A DNA stretch of 64,000 nt from Runella sp. (GCA_023254175.1 JALQYJ010000023.1:18174-82173), one strand, 5' to 3'; numbered from the stretch's first letter, positions 7,835 through 17,624 are shown. Numbers and translations: made by a program. The notes: generated by a model from the letters alone, not told the origin.

Positions 7835-8992
7835 TTATCCAACTACGGTGCGATGCGTGCGTTTGCACCACAACAGGTACCCCAACGACGCTAGCGCCAA
7901 AACCGACGAAACATAAAAGGCCACGGGGATATTGGCGAACTTTCCGCCGTACCACCAGCCCGACCACCACGCCCCTACACCAATGCCTGCCTCAAGCGCA
8001 ATGTACATGGTTGCCAATGCCCTTCCGCGATAGTCGGGGTGACTGAGGTCTATGGTCCATGCGGTTAAGGTAGGCGTGTTGAGTCCCCACGAAAGACCAA
8101 ACAAAATCGCCGCCGTCCAAAAACTCCACACCGATTGGCTAACGCCCAAAATACCCATCCCAACCGCTAAAAGTATGGACGAAACAATCATCACAGGAAC
8201 CCGCCCATAGACATCAGACGACTTACTCGCAAACACCCGTATCACCAACGAAGCAATGGTATAGACCGTAAAAAACAGCCCTTTATTATGAATCCCGAGG
8301 GTTTTGCTCACGTCTGGAATGAGCGTCAGAATAACTCCTGACGAAAATGAAACGGCAAACATCACCAAAAACACGTTGAGTACGCGCGGTTCAAACAAAT
8401 CGGAACGACTGATTTTGAGCATACTCAATCGGAAACGTTCTTTTTGAACCAACGTTTCTTTCATGTTGAGCAAAATCAAAATCGACAACAACGCAAACGC
8501 CGATGACACAAAAAACATGGGGTTGATGCCCATCGACATCGTGAGGTAACTTCCAATGGCGGGTCCTAATGACATGCCCGTTGCGGTAAAAATCCCTAAC
8601 ATCCCCGCCGCCTCTCCACGACGATTTTCGGGAATGATGTCGGCGACGTAAGCCGCCGTCGCGGTTGGTTTTGTTCCCGTTGAGAATCCGTGTAAAAAGC
8701 GAAGCAACAAAAAGCCCCACACCACGTGGACAAAAGGGTAAAACAAGCTCGCCACACAGCACACCAACGACCCAAAAGCCATGACAGGTACCCGACCAAT
8801 GGTATCGGTCAGTTTGCCACTAAATGGCCGCGACAATCCAGCCGTAAAAGTAAAAAGGGCAATAATCAACCCGATATGCGCTTGTCCTCCCATTGCGGTT
8901 AGGTAATCGGGCAATTCGGGAATCATCATTTGAAAACTGGCAGAAAATAGGAAGTTACTAAGGCATAGAAGCCAAAATTGCAAATTGTACAT
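7835..8992 (-). CDS. Major facilitator superfamily transporter
   Basis: About 385 residues with twelve hydrophobic segments and the MFS loop motif variants GKLTDTIGRVP (after helix 2) and SSDVYGRVPVM (second half), both close to the GxLaDrxGrr consensus. I place the start at 8992 (MYNLQFWLLC) because the 27 in-frame codons before it are polar and unlike an MFS N-terminus. It resembles drug/sugar efflux members (DHA1-like). Substrate unknown. The Uma2 gene lies just upstream on the same strand. Confidence 0.88.
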   Translation of the reverse strand: MYNLQFWLLCLSNFLFSASFQMMIPELPDYLTAMGGQAHIGLIIALFTFTAGLSRPFSGKLTDTIGRVPVMAFGSLVCCVASLFYPFVHVVWGFLLLRFLHGFSTGTKPTATAAYVADIIPENRRGEAAGMLGIFTATGMSLGPAIGSYLTMSMGINPMFFVSSAFALLSILILLNMKETLVQKERFRLSMLKISRSDLFEPRVLNVFLVMFAVSFSSGVILTLIPDVSKTLGIHNKGLFFTVYTIASLVIRVFASKSSDVYGRVPVMIVSSILLAVGMGILGVSQSVWSFWTAAILFGLSWGLNTPTLTAWTIDLSHPDYRGRALATMYIALEAGIGVGAWWSGWWYGGKFANIPVAFYVSSVLALASLGYLLWCKRTHRTVVG

Positions 8993-9085
8993 ATCGACAC
9001 TAATCGGTGGAACAAAAAACAAAAGAGCCGAAAGTTTCACACGGAGTTCACTTTCAGCCCTTTTGCATATCAATTTCTTTTACGT

Positions 9086-9745
9086 TTATCGAATCCTAAA
9101 AACCGTCTCTGGTAAATCTTCCGTATTAGCATACAAATCGGCTAGTAACAAATCAGCCCCAATCGTTTCCAAATGTATCACTGCTTCTAGCAACTTACTT
9201 TCCAACATCAACGACCAAATTCCCTGCTCACTTTTGCGCCAAAGCTCTACCCACACACGACGCGAATCGATGAGTAGGTATTCTCTGAACGTCGCGATGT
9301 CGCGATAAAGTTCAAATTTTTCGCTTCTGTCGTAGTTAGCGGTACTCTGAGATAACACTTCCACAATCAGCGCAGGATTTGTTAAACTTCCCGTCTGACT
9401 ATCCGAAAACTCAGGCTTTCCACAAACCACAATCAAATCAGGATACGCATAGAGACCCGTAGTAGGGATTAAAACGCGCTGGTCGCTTGAATAAGAGCGA
9501 CATCCTTTCTTTTTTTTGAAATGAATGTGTAATTCTCCTGATAAATTTTCTCGAATAGCATTATGAACAGGTTTAGCCCCTGCCATTGCTTCGGGCGTAT
9601 CACCTTCAAAATCACCCATTGGAAAGATTTCTCCATGAATATATTCGCTTTTATAAGCAGCTTTTTCTTCCAATTCTAGGTATTCTTCAGGAGTATAGTA
9701 TTTTTTAGGAAGCGCTGTCATATAACTAACCTTATTAATGTCCAA
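9086..9745 (-). CDS. Uma2 (DUF820) family putative endonuclease
   Basis: A 219-residue member of the restriction-endonuclease-fold Uma2 family. Visible marks are KKYYTPEEYLELEE near the start, YPDLIVVCGKPEF with the PD motif, and LIVEVLSQST with the E-V-L element, together giving the PD-(D/E)xK catalytic set. Such genes are multi-copy in cyanobacteria and Cytophagales and their role is poorly known. A second possible start is 9721. It is probably co-transcribed with the MFS gene, 13 bp or more downstream. Confidence 0.88.
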   Translation of the reverse strand: MDINKVSYMTALPKKYYTPEEYLELEEKAAYKSEYIHGEIFPMGDFEGDTPEAMAGAKPVHNAIRENLSGELHIHFKKKKGCRSYSSDQRVLIPTTGLYAYPDLIVVCGKPEFSDSQTGSLTNPALIVEVLSQSTANYDRSEKFELYRDIATFREYLLIDSRRVWVELWRKSEQGIWSLMLESKLLEAVIHLETIGADLLLADLYANTEDLPETVFRIR

Positions 9746-9836
9746 ACTTTGAACAAAATTAAAAAAAGACAGAACAACTCGACCTAATCAGCCAAGAAAT
9801 CATAACAGGTGGAATCAAATACCGACGCCGCTACAT

Positions 9837-11321
9837 TTAAATCGCCTCCAAAATACGTTGCTCCGATACGGCGTAGCCAATCTTCGCTTTGAGTTCGTTG
9901 ATGTGTACGCGCTCTTGCTCCATGTTATCCCGATGGCGAATCGTCACGGTGTTGTCTTCGAGCGTTTGGTAATCAACTGCAATACAGAATGGCGTTCCGA
10001 TAAGGTCTTGGCGCGTGTAACGCTTACCAATCGCGTCGCGCTCTTCATAAAACACGCGGAATTCAGTTTTCAATGCTTTTTCAATTTCGCGGGCTTTTTC
10101 TGGCAAACCATCTTTTTTCACCAATGGGAAAATCGCGGCTTTGAAAGGCGCCAAAGCAGGATGTAATTTCAACACTGTACGCTCTTTTTGGTTTTCGCCT
10201 TCGCCCACCATTTCTTTGGTAAAGGCATTACAAAGCACCGCCAAAAACAAGCGGTCTGCCCCCACCGACGTTTCTACCACGTACGGAATATAGTTTCCAA
10301 ACGGCTTACCGTTTTCGTCGAGGTCGTTATCGAAATACTGTTGCTTTTTCTTCGAAAGCTCTTGGTGGTTTTTCAAGTCGAAATCCGTGCGAGAGTGGAT
10401 TCCCTCAATTTCGCGGAAACCAAACGGAAACTGATACTCAATGTCCACGGCAGCATTGGCATAGTGCGCCAATTTTTCGTGAATGTGAAATTTCAATTTT
10501 TCCGTAGGAAGACCCACCGCTTGATGAAACTTCAAACGGGTATCGCGCCATTGTTCGTACCACGCCATTTCGGTGCCAGGACGTACAAAAAACTGCATTT
10601 CCATTTGTTCAAACTCCCGCATACGGAACGTAAACTGGCGCGCTACAATCTCGTTACGGAACGCTTTACCGATTTGGGCAATTCCAAACGGAATCTTCAT
10701 CCGACCCGATTTTTGTACGTTCAAGAAGTTCACAAAAATCCCTTGTGCTGTTTCGGGACGCAAGTAAATCAAGTTTGAATCTTCGGTCACCGAACCCACT
10801 TGCGTGCTAAACATAAGGTTAAACTGACGCACTTCTGTCCAGTTGGACGTACCCGAGATAGGACATTTAATTCCTTCAGCAATAATTAATTCACGCACCG
10901 CCTCTAGGTTATTATCCCCTAACAAACGTCCCATTTCGTTCAACAACTCCTGTGCTTTTTCGGCCTGACCCTCAGCGGCATATTGCTCGGCTTTTCCTTC
11001 GAGAAGTTGGTCGGCACGATAACGCTTCTTTGAATCTTTGTTATCAATCATGGGGTCGTTGAAGCCATCCACGTGACCCGACGCCTTCCACGTGAGCGGG
11101 TGCATAAAAATAGCCGCATCAATCCCAACGATGTTGTCATTGAGTTGCGTCATGGCTTTCCACCACATGTTTTTGAGGTTGTTTTTCAGCTCTACCCCGT
11201 TTTGACCGTAGTCATAAACTGCTTGTAAACCGTCATAGATTTCAGAAGAAGGAAATACAAAACCGTATTCTTTAGCGTGAGAAACGATGTCTTGTAAGGA
11301 AGTTGCTGGAGCTTGGCTCAT
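9837..11321 (-). CDS. glyQS: Glycine--tRNA ligase (single-chain class II)
   Basis: A 494-residue class II synthetase charging tRNA-Gly. It shows the eukaryote/archaea-like homodimeric form: MWWKAMTQLNDNIVG, MHPLTWKASGHVDGF, motif 2 around FRNEIVARQFTFRMREF, and motif 3 near the C-terminus (SVGADRLFLAVL). I choose the start at 11321 (MSQAPATSLQDIV), since the 73 codons before it are unlike the family and overlap the divergent vapB region. Length fits the family (about 490-515). Confidence 0.96.
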   Translation of the reverse strand: MSQAPATSLQDIVSHAKEYGFVFPSSEIYDGLQAVYDYGQNGVELKNNLKNMWWKAMTQLNDNIVGIDAAIFMHPLTWKASGHVDGFNDPMIDNKDSKKRYRADQLLEGKAEQYAAEGQAEKAQELLNEMGRLLGDNNLEAVRELIIAEGIKCPISGTSNWTEVRQFNLMFSTQVGSVTEDSNLIYLRPETAQGIFVNFLNVQKSGRMKIPFGIAQIGKAFRNEIVARQFTFRMREFEQMEMQFFVRPGTEMAWYEQWRDTRLKFHQAVGLPTEKLKFHIHEKLAHYANAAVDIEYQFPFGFREIEGIHSRTDFDLKNHQELSKKKQQYFDNDLDENGKPFGNYIPYVVETSVGADRLFLAVLCNAFTKEMVGEGENQKERTVLKLHPALAPFKAAIFPLVKKDGLPEKAREIEKALKTEFRVFYEERDAIGKRYTRQDLIGTPFCIAVDYQTLEDNTVTIRHRDNMEQERVHINELKAKIGYAVSEQRILEAI

Positions 11322-11476
11322 GAGAACGTTATGCGTTATTTGGTTAATTGCGGTTTGCCGCTTCGCGGAGCCGCACATGCGGTTATCTTTAGTATTGGGG
11401 CGCAAAATTACGCAATTTGCGGCTAATCCTGTCGATGTGTATAATTTTTCTATTTTTGTGTGTAGATAAAAGCCCA

Positions 11477-11815
11477 ATGAGAACAAATGCTGAAATCGAC
11501 GACCAGTTGTTGAGCCAAGTAATAGCTTGTAGTGGGGCAAAAACCAAAAAGGAGGCCATCAACGAAGCTCTCAAGTTCTATCTTTACAGAATGGCTTTAC
11601 AAAAACTAGACGAACTGAGGGAGCCAAGTTCGTGGGAAGAGAATAACGCCACCATTTATCAAGAACTGTTGCAAGGGGCAAGAAGCGATAGTCATTTTCA
11701 TGTTTATCAAATTGTGCTGAACAACACCCAATTTTTACAATTACCATTGCCTTCTTCGGCGCTGAAAGCCACCCAAGTCTACCGCTGCTACAAAAATAAT
11801 CTAGGCCGCATTTAG
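11477..11815 (+). pseudogene. VapB antitoxin fused in frame to a VapC toxin fragment
   Basis: From 11477 the product reads MRTNAEIDDQLLSQ with KTKKEAINEALKFYL, a standard VapB N-terminal DNA-binding region and linker (residues 1-57, ending near SSWEENN where VapB normally stops). It then runs without a stop into TIYQELLQGARSD and LPSSALKATQVYRCYK, the middle of a VapC PIN domain (residues 58-112), and ends early at LGRI. The VapC N-terminus with its first catalytic aspartate and the whole C-terminal third are absent. This looks like a deletion that joined antitoxin and toxin genes. The 112-residue fusion may still fold as VapB. Confidence 0.7.
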
Positions 11816-11858
11816 TAACTCCAAAGCATTCATTGCGTCAAAGGCTAAAAAACAACCT

Positions 11859-12818
11859 ATGTTTCAGCGCCTTTTATTTGCTATTCGTGACGAATTTGGG
11901 GTCTCTCGCAGTCAAGCGCGGGGTTTTATGGTACTTGCCACCCTGATGATTTTGAGTTGGTTTGGGCCTTTTGTAGTAGGCAGGCTACTCCCTCTTTCTT
12001 CTCCTGAAATAAACCAAGCTGACCGCCAAACTGCCGATAGTTTGGTGGCCGTTTTGGAAACCTTACAGCCCGAGAAGCCAACGTATTCTTCGAAAAATTA
12101 TGCCAATTCCCCCGCGAAAACACCCGAAAGCACCCACGAGCTCCCCGAACTATTCCCTTTTGACCCCAATACCGCCACCGTACAGCAATTTCAAGCCTTA
12201 GGAATGCCCACTTTCATTGCCGAACGCATCGAAAAGTACCGTTCCAAAGGGGGAAACTTTCGCAAAAAAGAAGATCTACAAAGAATTTACGGGCTACAAC
12301 CCACGCTGTATGAGCGCTTAGAACCATACATTAGCTTGCCCACACCCAAAGAAACAAATGCAGCCACTGCTGCCCCTAGTTCACCGCTACTTGTACCTCC
12401 AGCTTTTGCTAAAAACGCCGCTCCTGCTCCCTTCGACATCAACACAGCAGATACGAGCCAACTCATTCGTTTAAAAGGAATTGGCAGCAAACTTGCAACA
12501 AGAATTGTAAAATTCAGAGACGGCTTGGGTGGTTTTAACACTACGGCTCAATACAGCGAAATTTTCGGCCTTGACTCTTTGGCATTAAGCGAATTGAAGC
12601 GGTGGGCGGTGGTTCGTACGCCTGTTCAAAAAATCAATATCAATACAGCTTCGGCTGAAGATATCGACCGACATCCGTACCTATCGAAACGCCAAGCAGA
12701 GATTATTGTGCGTTACCGCGAACAACACGGCGCTTACAAATCAGCTCAAGAATTGCTGAATATCAAGATTCTGGACGAAAAACTGGTAAAGAAGATGGAG
12801 CCTTATTGGGCATTTTGA
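11859..12818 (+). CDS. Helix-hairpin-helix (ComEA-like) membrane-anchored protein
   Basis: A 319-residue protein with one membrane helix near the N-terminus (residues about 23-46), a proline/threonine-rich linker, and three helix-hairpin-helix repeats: FDPNTATVQQFQALGMP (about 100), FDINTADTSQLIRLKGIG (about 190) and ININTASAEDIDRHP (about 260). These are ComEA-type DNA-binding motifs; ComEA binds incoming DNA during natural transformation. Whether this protein acts in DNA uptake is inference, as no other competence gene is nearby. Confidence 0.85.
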   Translation: MFQRLLFAIRDEFGVSRSQARGFMVLATLMILSWFGPFVVGRLLPLSSPEINQADRQTADSLVAVLETLQPEKPTYSSKNYANSPAKTPESTHELPELFPFDPNTATVQQFQALGMPTFIAERIEKYRSKGGNFRKKEDLQRIYGLQPTLYERLEPYISLPTPKETNAATAAPSSPLLVPPAFAKNAAPAPFDINTADTSQLIRLKGIGSKLATRIVKFRDGLGGFNTTAQYSEIFGLDSLALSELKRWAVVRTPVQKININTASAEDIDRHPYLSKRQAEIIVRYREQHGAYKSAQELLNIKILDEKLVKKMEPYWAF

Positions 12819-12841
12819 GGAGAGTCTGTTAAAAAAAGAAT

Positions 12842-12895
12842 CACGCAAAGTCGCTAAGTCGCAGTGAATTCTTTGCGACTTGGTGTCTTTGCGTG
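12842..12895. repeat. Intergenic palindrome (nested arms)
   Basis: Nested inverted arms: CACGCAAAG (12842-12850) with CTTTGCGTG (12887-12895), and AAGTCGCA (12856-12863) with TGCGACTT (12874-12881). It lies between the convergent HhH gene and uxs and may end transcription from both sides. Wording of this kind (cacgcaaagtcgc) is a recurring dispersed repeat in genomes of this group. Confidence 0.65.
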
Positions 12896-12905
12896 AACCC
12901 TAAGC

Positions 12906-13880
12906 TTATTTGAACTCTCTGTGGTGAGTTTCTTCGTACAAACGCTCTTCTGGAAGATTTTTGAAGTAGTCGTACGTAATTTTCAAGCCTTCTTCACGCG
13001 ACACTTTAGGCCCCCAACCCAACACTTCTTTTGCCAACGTTATGTCTGGTTGACGTTGTTTTGGGTCGTCTTGTGGAAGGGGCTTATAAACTACTTTTTG
13101 GGTTGTTCCTGTCAATTTGATGATTTCTTCCGCAAATTCACCTATCGTAATTTCCGCAGGGTTTCCTACGTTGACTGGCATCGCATAATCGCTCATCAAC
13201 AAACGGTAAATTCCCTCAACGAGGTCATCTACGTAACAGAATGAACGAGTTTGTGAGCCATCCCCGAAAACCGTAAGGTCTTCACCGCGAAGTGCTTGTC
13301 CGATGAAAGCGGGCAATACCCGTCCGTCGTTCAATCGCATACGAGGGCCATACGTATTGAAAATACGCACGATACGCGTTTCTACGCCATGGTGACGGTG
13401 GTAGGCCATCGTAATTGCTTCTTGGAAGCGCTTGGCTTCGTCGTAGCAGCCACGATATCCCACAGGGTTTACGTGTCCCCAGTATTCTTCGTTTTGTGGA
13501 TGCACCAATGGATCACCGTACACTTCCGAAGTAGAGGCTACCAAGATACGCGCACCTTTGGCACGTGCTAAACCAAGGCAGTTGTGTGTCCCCAACGAAC
13601 CTACTTTGAGAGTCTGGATTGGGATTTTTAAATAATCAATGGGGCTAGCTGGCGAGGCAAAATTGAGAATATAGTTCAATTCGCCGTCGATAACGATGTG
13701 CTTTGAAATATCGTGGTGAATAAATTCAAAGTTGGTATTTGAACGCAGGTGCTCAATGTTGCGAAGGTCGCCCGTCACAAGATTATCCATAGCAATCACG
13801 TAAAAGCCTTCTTTGATAAATCTATCGCACAAATGCGAACCCAAGAAGCCCGCCGCACCAGTGATTAAAACTCTTTTCAT
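12906..13880 (-). CDS. uxs: UDP-glucuronate decarboxylase (UDP-xylose synthase)
   Basis: A 324-residue extended short-chain dehydrogenase/reductase. The NAD-binding motif is [10 protein letters not shown] (residues 8-17), and the catalytic pair is Tyr146/Lys150 in GCYDEAKR. Other family marks are NFASPASP and TSEVYGDP and the [10 protein letters not shown] segment. The enzyme decarboxylates UDP-glucuronate to UDP-xylose. The UDP-glucose dehydrogenase that makes its substrate is the next gene upstream on the same strand, 183 bp away, so the pair forms a two-step pathway. Confidence 0.93.
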   Translation of the reverse strand: MKRVLITGAAGFLGSHLCDRFIKEGFYVIAMDNLVTGDLRNIEHLRSNTNFEFIHHDISKHIVIDGELNYILNFASPASPIDYLKIPIQTLKVGSLGTHNCLGLARAKGARILVASTSEVYGDPLVHPQNEEYWGHVNPVGYRGCYDEAKRFQEAITMAYHRHHGVETRIVRIFNTYGPRMRLNDGRVLPAFIGQALRGEDLTVFGDGSQTRSFCYVDDLVEGIYRLLMSDYAMPVNVGNPAEITIGEFAEEIIKLTGTTQKVVYKPLPQDDPKQRQPDITLAKEVLGWGPKVSREEGLKITYDYFKNLPEERLYEETHHREFK

Positions 13881-13993
13881 TTGGGGAAAATATAAGAATG
13901 TTTGATTCGGTTAATCAGAGAATTGTTGTCGAACCGCAAAAGTACGAAAACCCATTCGCTTTCTAAAACTTAGCTTTTTCTTGGCTACGCTAT

Positions 13994-14052
13994 GGATTAC
14001 ACAAGGCGAGCACCTTGATTTTTTCAACCATGGCACTCGCCTTGTGTAATCC
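13994..14052. repeat. 17-bp perfect inverted repeat between ugd and uxs
   Basis: Arms GGATTACACAAGGCGAG (13994-14010) and its exact complement (14036-14052) flank a 25-nt loop. Inside the left arm, CAAGG can instead pair with CCTTG in the loop, giving a competing hairpin. It lies in the gap between the co-directional ugd stop and uxs start and could set relative expression or be a mobile palindromic unit. Confidence 0.75.
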
Positions 14053-14063
14053 TTGAACGACGA

Positions 14064-15380
14064 TTAGCCTTTCACTACTTCACGGCCAATGCTATAATAA
14101 GTAAACCCTAACTCTTGCATTTGGTCAAGTTCGTAAACGTTACGTCCGTCGAAAATCAATTTGTTTTTCATCAACAACGCCATTTTTTCAAACTCTGGCG
14201 TGCGGAATTGAGGCCACTCGGTAAAAATCATCAACGCATCGGCATCGTCAAGGGCTGCGTATGGCGTATGAGCGTAAGTAATTTTGTTGCCCAACACGTA
14301 ATTCTTCACATTTTCCATCCCTTCGGGGTCGTAAGCAATCACTTTTGCTCCTTCTTCCAACAAAATTTTGATGTTGTCCAGTGCAGGTGCCTCACGAATA
14401 TCGTCCGTGTAAGGTTTGAAAGAAAGCCCCCAAACCGCAATGGTTTTCCCTGACAAATCACCGCCAAAGTGATTCTTAATCAATGGAATAAGTTTAATCT
14501 TTTGGTCTTGATTTACTTCCATTACTGATTTCAACACTTTGAAATCATACTTGTATTCTTCCGACGTTTTGGCAAGCGCCTGCACGTCTTTCGGGAAGCA
14601 GCTTCCGCCATAACCAATTCCCGCAAACAAGAATCGCTTTCCGATACGGCTGTCGGTTCCGATTCCTTTACGCACATTGTCAACGTCTGCTCCTGCCAAT
14701 TCACACAGGTTGGCAATTTCGTTCATGAACGTAATTTTCATCGCCAAAAACGAGTTAGCAGCGTATTTGGTCATTTCAGCCGAGCGCTCATCCATAAAAA
14801 TGACAGGATTGCCTTGGCGTACCAACGGTGCGTACAATTTCTCCATCACTTTTTTGGCACGCTCTGACTTTGTCCCTATCACTACGCGGTCGGGCTTCAT
14901 AAAGTCTTCTACGGCCACACCTTCGCGCAAAAACTCAGGATTGGAAACCACGTCAAATTCCACTTTTGCATTTTTAGCAACTGCTGCGCTTACTTTTTCA
15001 GCCGTACCCACAGGCACCGTACTTTTATCCACGATAACAGCGTATTCGGTCATAATTTGGCCCAAATCGTCTGCTACTTTCAAAATATATTTCAAATCAG
15101 CCGCCCCATCTTCCCCTGGAGGCGTAGGTAATGCCAAGAAAATCACCGACGCACCTTTGATTCCTTCGACCAAATCGGTGGTAAATTTCAAACGATCTTC
15201 GGCTACATTTCGATGAAAAAGGACATCCAAACCTGGCTCGTAAATGGGAATAATACCGTTATTAAGTTTTTCAACTTTCTTAACATCAATGTCAATACAA
15301 CATACTTGTACACCAGTCTCTGCAAAACAAGTTCCTGTTACGAGTCCTACATAGCCAGTTCCTACTACAGCGATTTTCAT
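14064..15380 (-). CDS. ugd: UDP-glucose 6-dehydrogenase
   Basis: A 438-residue NAD-dependent enzyme oxidising UDP-glucose to UDP-glucuronate in two steps. The Rossmann motif VVGTGYVGLVTG starts at residue 5, the catalytic cysteine is in GYGGSCFPKD, and the conserved EFLREG and MKITFMNEIANL segments are present, as is the C-terminal substrate domain with WGLSFKPYTDDIREAP. Length is normal. It precedes uxs and supplies its substrate; the product may also feed polysaccharide synthesis. Confidence 0.96.
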   Translation of the reverse strand: MKIAVVGTGYVGLVTGTCFAETGVQVCCIDIDVKKVEKLNNGIIPIYEPGLDVLFHRNVAEDRLKFTTDLVEGIKGASVIFLALPTPPGEDGAADLKYILKVADDLGQIMTEYAVIVDKSTVPVGTAEKVSAAVAKNAKVEFDVVSNPEFLREGVAVEDFMKPDRVVIGTKSERAKKVMEKLYAPLVRQGNPVIFMDERSAEMTKYAANSFLAMKITFMNEIANLCELAGADVDNVRKGIGTDSRIGKRFLFAGIGYGGSCFPKDVQALAKTSEEYKYDFKVLKSVMEVNQDQKIKLIPLIKNHFGGDLSGKTIAVWGLSFKPYTDDIREAPALDNIKILLEEGAKVIAYDPEGMENVKNYVLGNKITYAHTPYAALDDADALMIFTEWPQFRTPEFEKMALLMKNKLIFDGRNVYELDQMQELGFTYYSIGREVVKG

Positions 15381-15756
15381 AGATAAATGCTTTGGTTATT
15401 AGTTTTCATGTACGGCTCTTCAAAATTGTATTTTTTCGAGTCTAACAAAACAGCTTCAAAATTAGAATAAATTCTTTAATCCCTTCCACTGTTCTACAAA
15501 TTTGTAGAGTAACAATTGATTTTACGGCTCTTTTAATGCTTTTTTAAAAAAATATTACCCTAAAGGTTATCATAACAATAAATAAAAATTTGCAACAATC
15601 ACGTTTTTATGTACTCATTTACGCTTCCGAAAACGTTTGCGTAATCTTTTACTTTTCTTCCCTCAACCGTTCACTCATTATTGCTTGGTATAATCATTGA
15701 ATAATCTTAGGTTGAGATTCTTTCATTCAAAACTATTCCTTTAATCGCTCTTGAAG
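15381..15756. other. AT-rich intergenic stretch upstream of ugd
   Basis: About 375 bp with high A+T and no coding potential. It should contain the ugd promoter (minus strand). No RNA motif or repeat was recognised. Confidence 0.45.
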
Positions 15757-16140
15757 ATGAAGTTAAAAATTGTAGAAAACCAAGAATTAATTGCCCAATA
15801 GGTTCGAGATTTTGCAGAAAGCAACATGCGACCTTACGTTCGCTATTGGTACGTTTAAAGCCACCTTAGCTTACTCCAAAGAACGCCAGCGATTGGGCAA
15901 ACCGATTTCGAACTTGAGGGCATTTCGTTCAAACTTGCCGACATACACACCGAAATAGAAACGACCAAGTTGCTCGTGTATGATGCCGCGCCCCGCAAAG
16001 ACCGTCACGAAAAAGTAACTCTTCAGAGCGCAAACCGCCAAGTATTACACCTCAGAAGTGTCGTGCAGAGTGTCTAATGAGGCCGTACGAGTGAAATTCA
16101 GAAGCTGGTGATTTCGAAAGAGATATTGAGTGAGGGTTAA
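15757..16140 (+). pseudogene. Decayed acyl-CoA dehydrogenase
   Basis: Fragments of an acyl-CoA dehydrogenase follow one another on the plus strand in shifting frames. At 15757: MKLKIVENQELIAQ, a stop, then VRDFAESNMRPYV (N-terminal helix). From about 15851: LAYSKERQRLGKPIS, then in another frame GISFKLADIHTEIETTKLL (central helices). Near 16030: AKYYTSEV and RVSNEAV. Finally SEIQKLVISKEILSEG and a stop at 16140, the family C-terminus. A full gene would be about 1.15 kb; only 384 bp remain, with at least two large deletions, a nonsense codon and several frameshifts. No function expected. Confidence 0.8.
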
Positions 16141-16145
16141 AATAC

Positions 16146-16178
16146 AACCTCCCGACAATTTAAAATTTTCGGGAGGTT
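16146..16178. terminator. Hairpin at the end of recA
   Basis: AACCTCCCGA (16146-16155) pairs with TCGGGAGGTT (16169-16178) around a 13-nt AT-rich loop. It lies between the recA stop and the acyl-CoA dehydrogenase remnant. It lacks a clear U tract on the recA strand, so termination efficiency is uncertain. Confidence 0.6.
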
Positions 16179-16196
16179 ATAGTAGCCTTAGTAGCC

Positions 16197-17255
16197 TTAA
16201 TCAGGCGTTCCGTCATCGGCAATATTAGGTTGACTTATATCCAAAAGTGCGTCGTCGTCTTCGTTCACTTTCGCACGAATTTTAGCTTCAAGTTCATCTG
16301 CCAATTCAGGATTATCTTTCAATAACTGCTTCACGGCATCACGACCTTGAGATAAACGATTTCCGTCATAGCTAAACCAAGAACCCGATTTTTTCACGAT
16401 TTCGAGTTCAACTGCTAAGTCGATGATTTCCCCTACTTTAGAAACCCCTTCTCCGTACATAATATCAAACTCAACTACTTTGAATGGCGGCGCTAATTTG
16501 TTTTTCACCACCTTCACCTTCGTACGGTTTCCTGTAATATTATCAGCACTTTCTTTGATTTGACCGATACGACGAATGTCCAAACGTACCGATGAGTAAT
16601 ATTTGAGAGCATTCCCCCCCGTTGTTGTTTCAGGACTTCCAAACATCACCCCGATTTTATCACGCAACTGGTTGATGAAAATACAGCAGCAGTTGGTACG
16701 GTTGATAACCCCCGTTAGTTTACGCAAGGCTTGCGACATCAAACGTGCCTGAAGACCCATTTTACTATCGCCCATTTCGCCTTCTATTTCTGCTTTAGGA
16801 ACAAGGGCCGCGACGGAGTCGATAACGATAATGTCAATGGCTCCTGATGAAATCAAATGTTCGGCGATTTCGAGCGCTTGTTCACCGTTGTCAGGCTGCG
16901 AGATAAGTAAGTTTTGGGTATCAATTCCCAATTTTTGAGCGTACACACGGTCGAAGGCGTGTTCTGCATCAATAAAAGCCGCCAAACCACCCAACTTTTG
17001 GGCTTCGGCAATGGTCTGCATGGCAAGTGTAGTTTTACCTGACGATTCTGGCCCGTAGATTTCTACGACCCGTCCGCGAGGCAAACCGCCAATTCCTAGG
17101 GCAAGGTCAAGTCCAACGGAACCCGTTGAAATTACCTCCACATCCATCACTTTTTTGTCACTCAGACGCATCACTGTGCCTTTTCCGTAGGCTTTGTCAA
17201 GCTTCTCGAGCGTTGTTTGCAGGGCTTTAAATTTCTGTTCTTTGTTGTCTGCCAT
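16197..17255 (-). CDS. recA: Recombinase RecA
   Basis: A 352-residue RecA. Walker A is GPESSGKTT, the Walker B region is [18 protein letters not shown], and the L1/L2 DNA-binding loops are visible ([12 protein letters not shown] and [22 protein letters not shown]). The C-terminal tail is acidic (EDDDALLDI) as usual. RecA forms filaments on single-stranded DNA for homologous recombination and repair. The gene is monocistronic, with a hairpin downstream. Confidence 0.98.
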   Translation of the reverse strand: MADNKEQKFKALQTTLEKLDKAYGKGTVMRLSDKKVMDVEVISTGSVGLDLALGIGGLPRGRVVEIYGPESSGKTTLAMQTIAEAQKLGGLAAFIDAEHAFDRVYAQKLGIDTQNLLISQPDNGEQALEIAEHLISSGAIDIIVIDSVAALVPKAEIEGEMGDSKMGLQARLMSQALRKLTGVINRTNCCCIFINQLRDKIGVMFGSPETTTGGNALKYYSSVRLDIRRIGQIKESADNITGNRTKVKVVKNKLAPPFKVVEFDIMYGEGVSKVGEIIDLAVELEIVKKSGSWFSYDGNRLSQGRDAVKQLLKDNPELADELEAKIRAKVNEDDDALLDISQPNIADDGTPD

Positions 17256-17624
17256 GGTTGATATTAAAATATAAAATAATAGGTTTGTTTACCTGTAAAA
17301 GTACTCATTTTTTTAGGTTTTACAAAGAAAACAGCTACTAAAACGGGTCATTTTAAGGTTATTTATAGGGCTTTTGCACAACGTTTTTTTACAACTGAGA
17401 AAGTTCATTTTTGGGGGTTAAATTCTTAACGAATTACCTAATTATTATACGTAGGTTTTGAACATACGCTTTTCTCATGAAACATACACAAGCAGCCATA
17501 TCCTGCGGTCATTGCTTGGCTCAAAGAACAACCCTAAGTGGATTTTTTTAAATAGCCACGTGCCAATTAGCGCCTAAAGGTCGTACCTTTGCCACGCTAA
17601 CCAACTTATTGAGACATCAAACTC
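17256..17624. other. Divergent intergenic region recA / small membrane protein
   Basis: About 370 bp holding the two outward promoters. On the plus strand TACCTTTG at 17584-17591 matches the Bacteroidota -7 pattern TAnnTTTG, about 30 bp before the small membrane protein gene, but I see no good upstream TTG element. I did not recognise a LexA-type operator upstream of recA. Confidence 0.35.

Noticed and set aside
11417..11476. Upstream extension of the VapB-like frame (20 extra codons)
   Set aside because: The extension is hydrophobic and unlike VapB, while MRTNAEIDDQLL at 11477 is the exact family start.
12906..13880. UDP-apiose synthase as an alternative for the uxs gene
   Set aside because: The sequence follows the UDP-xylose synthase pattern, including NFASPASP and the [13 protein letters not shown] loop, so a link to the proposed apiose-like pathway through this gene is not supported.
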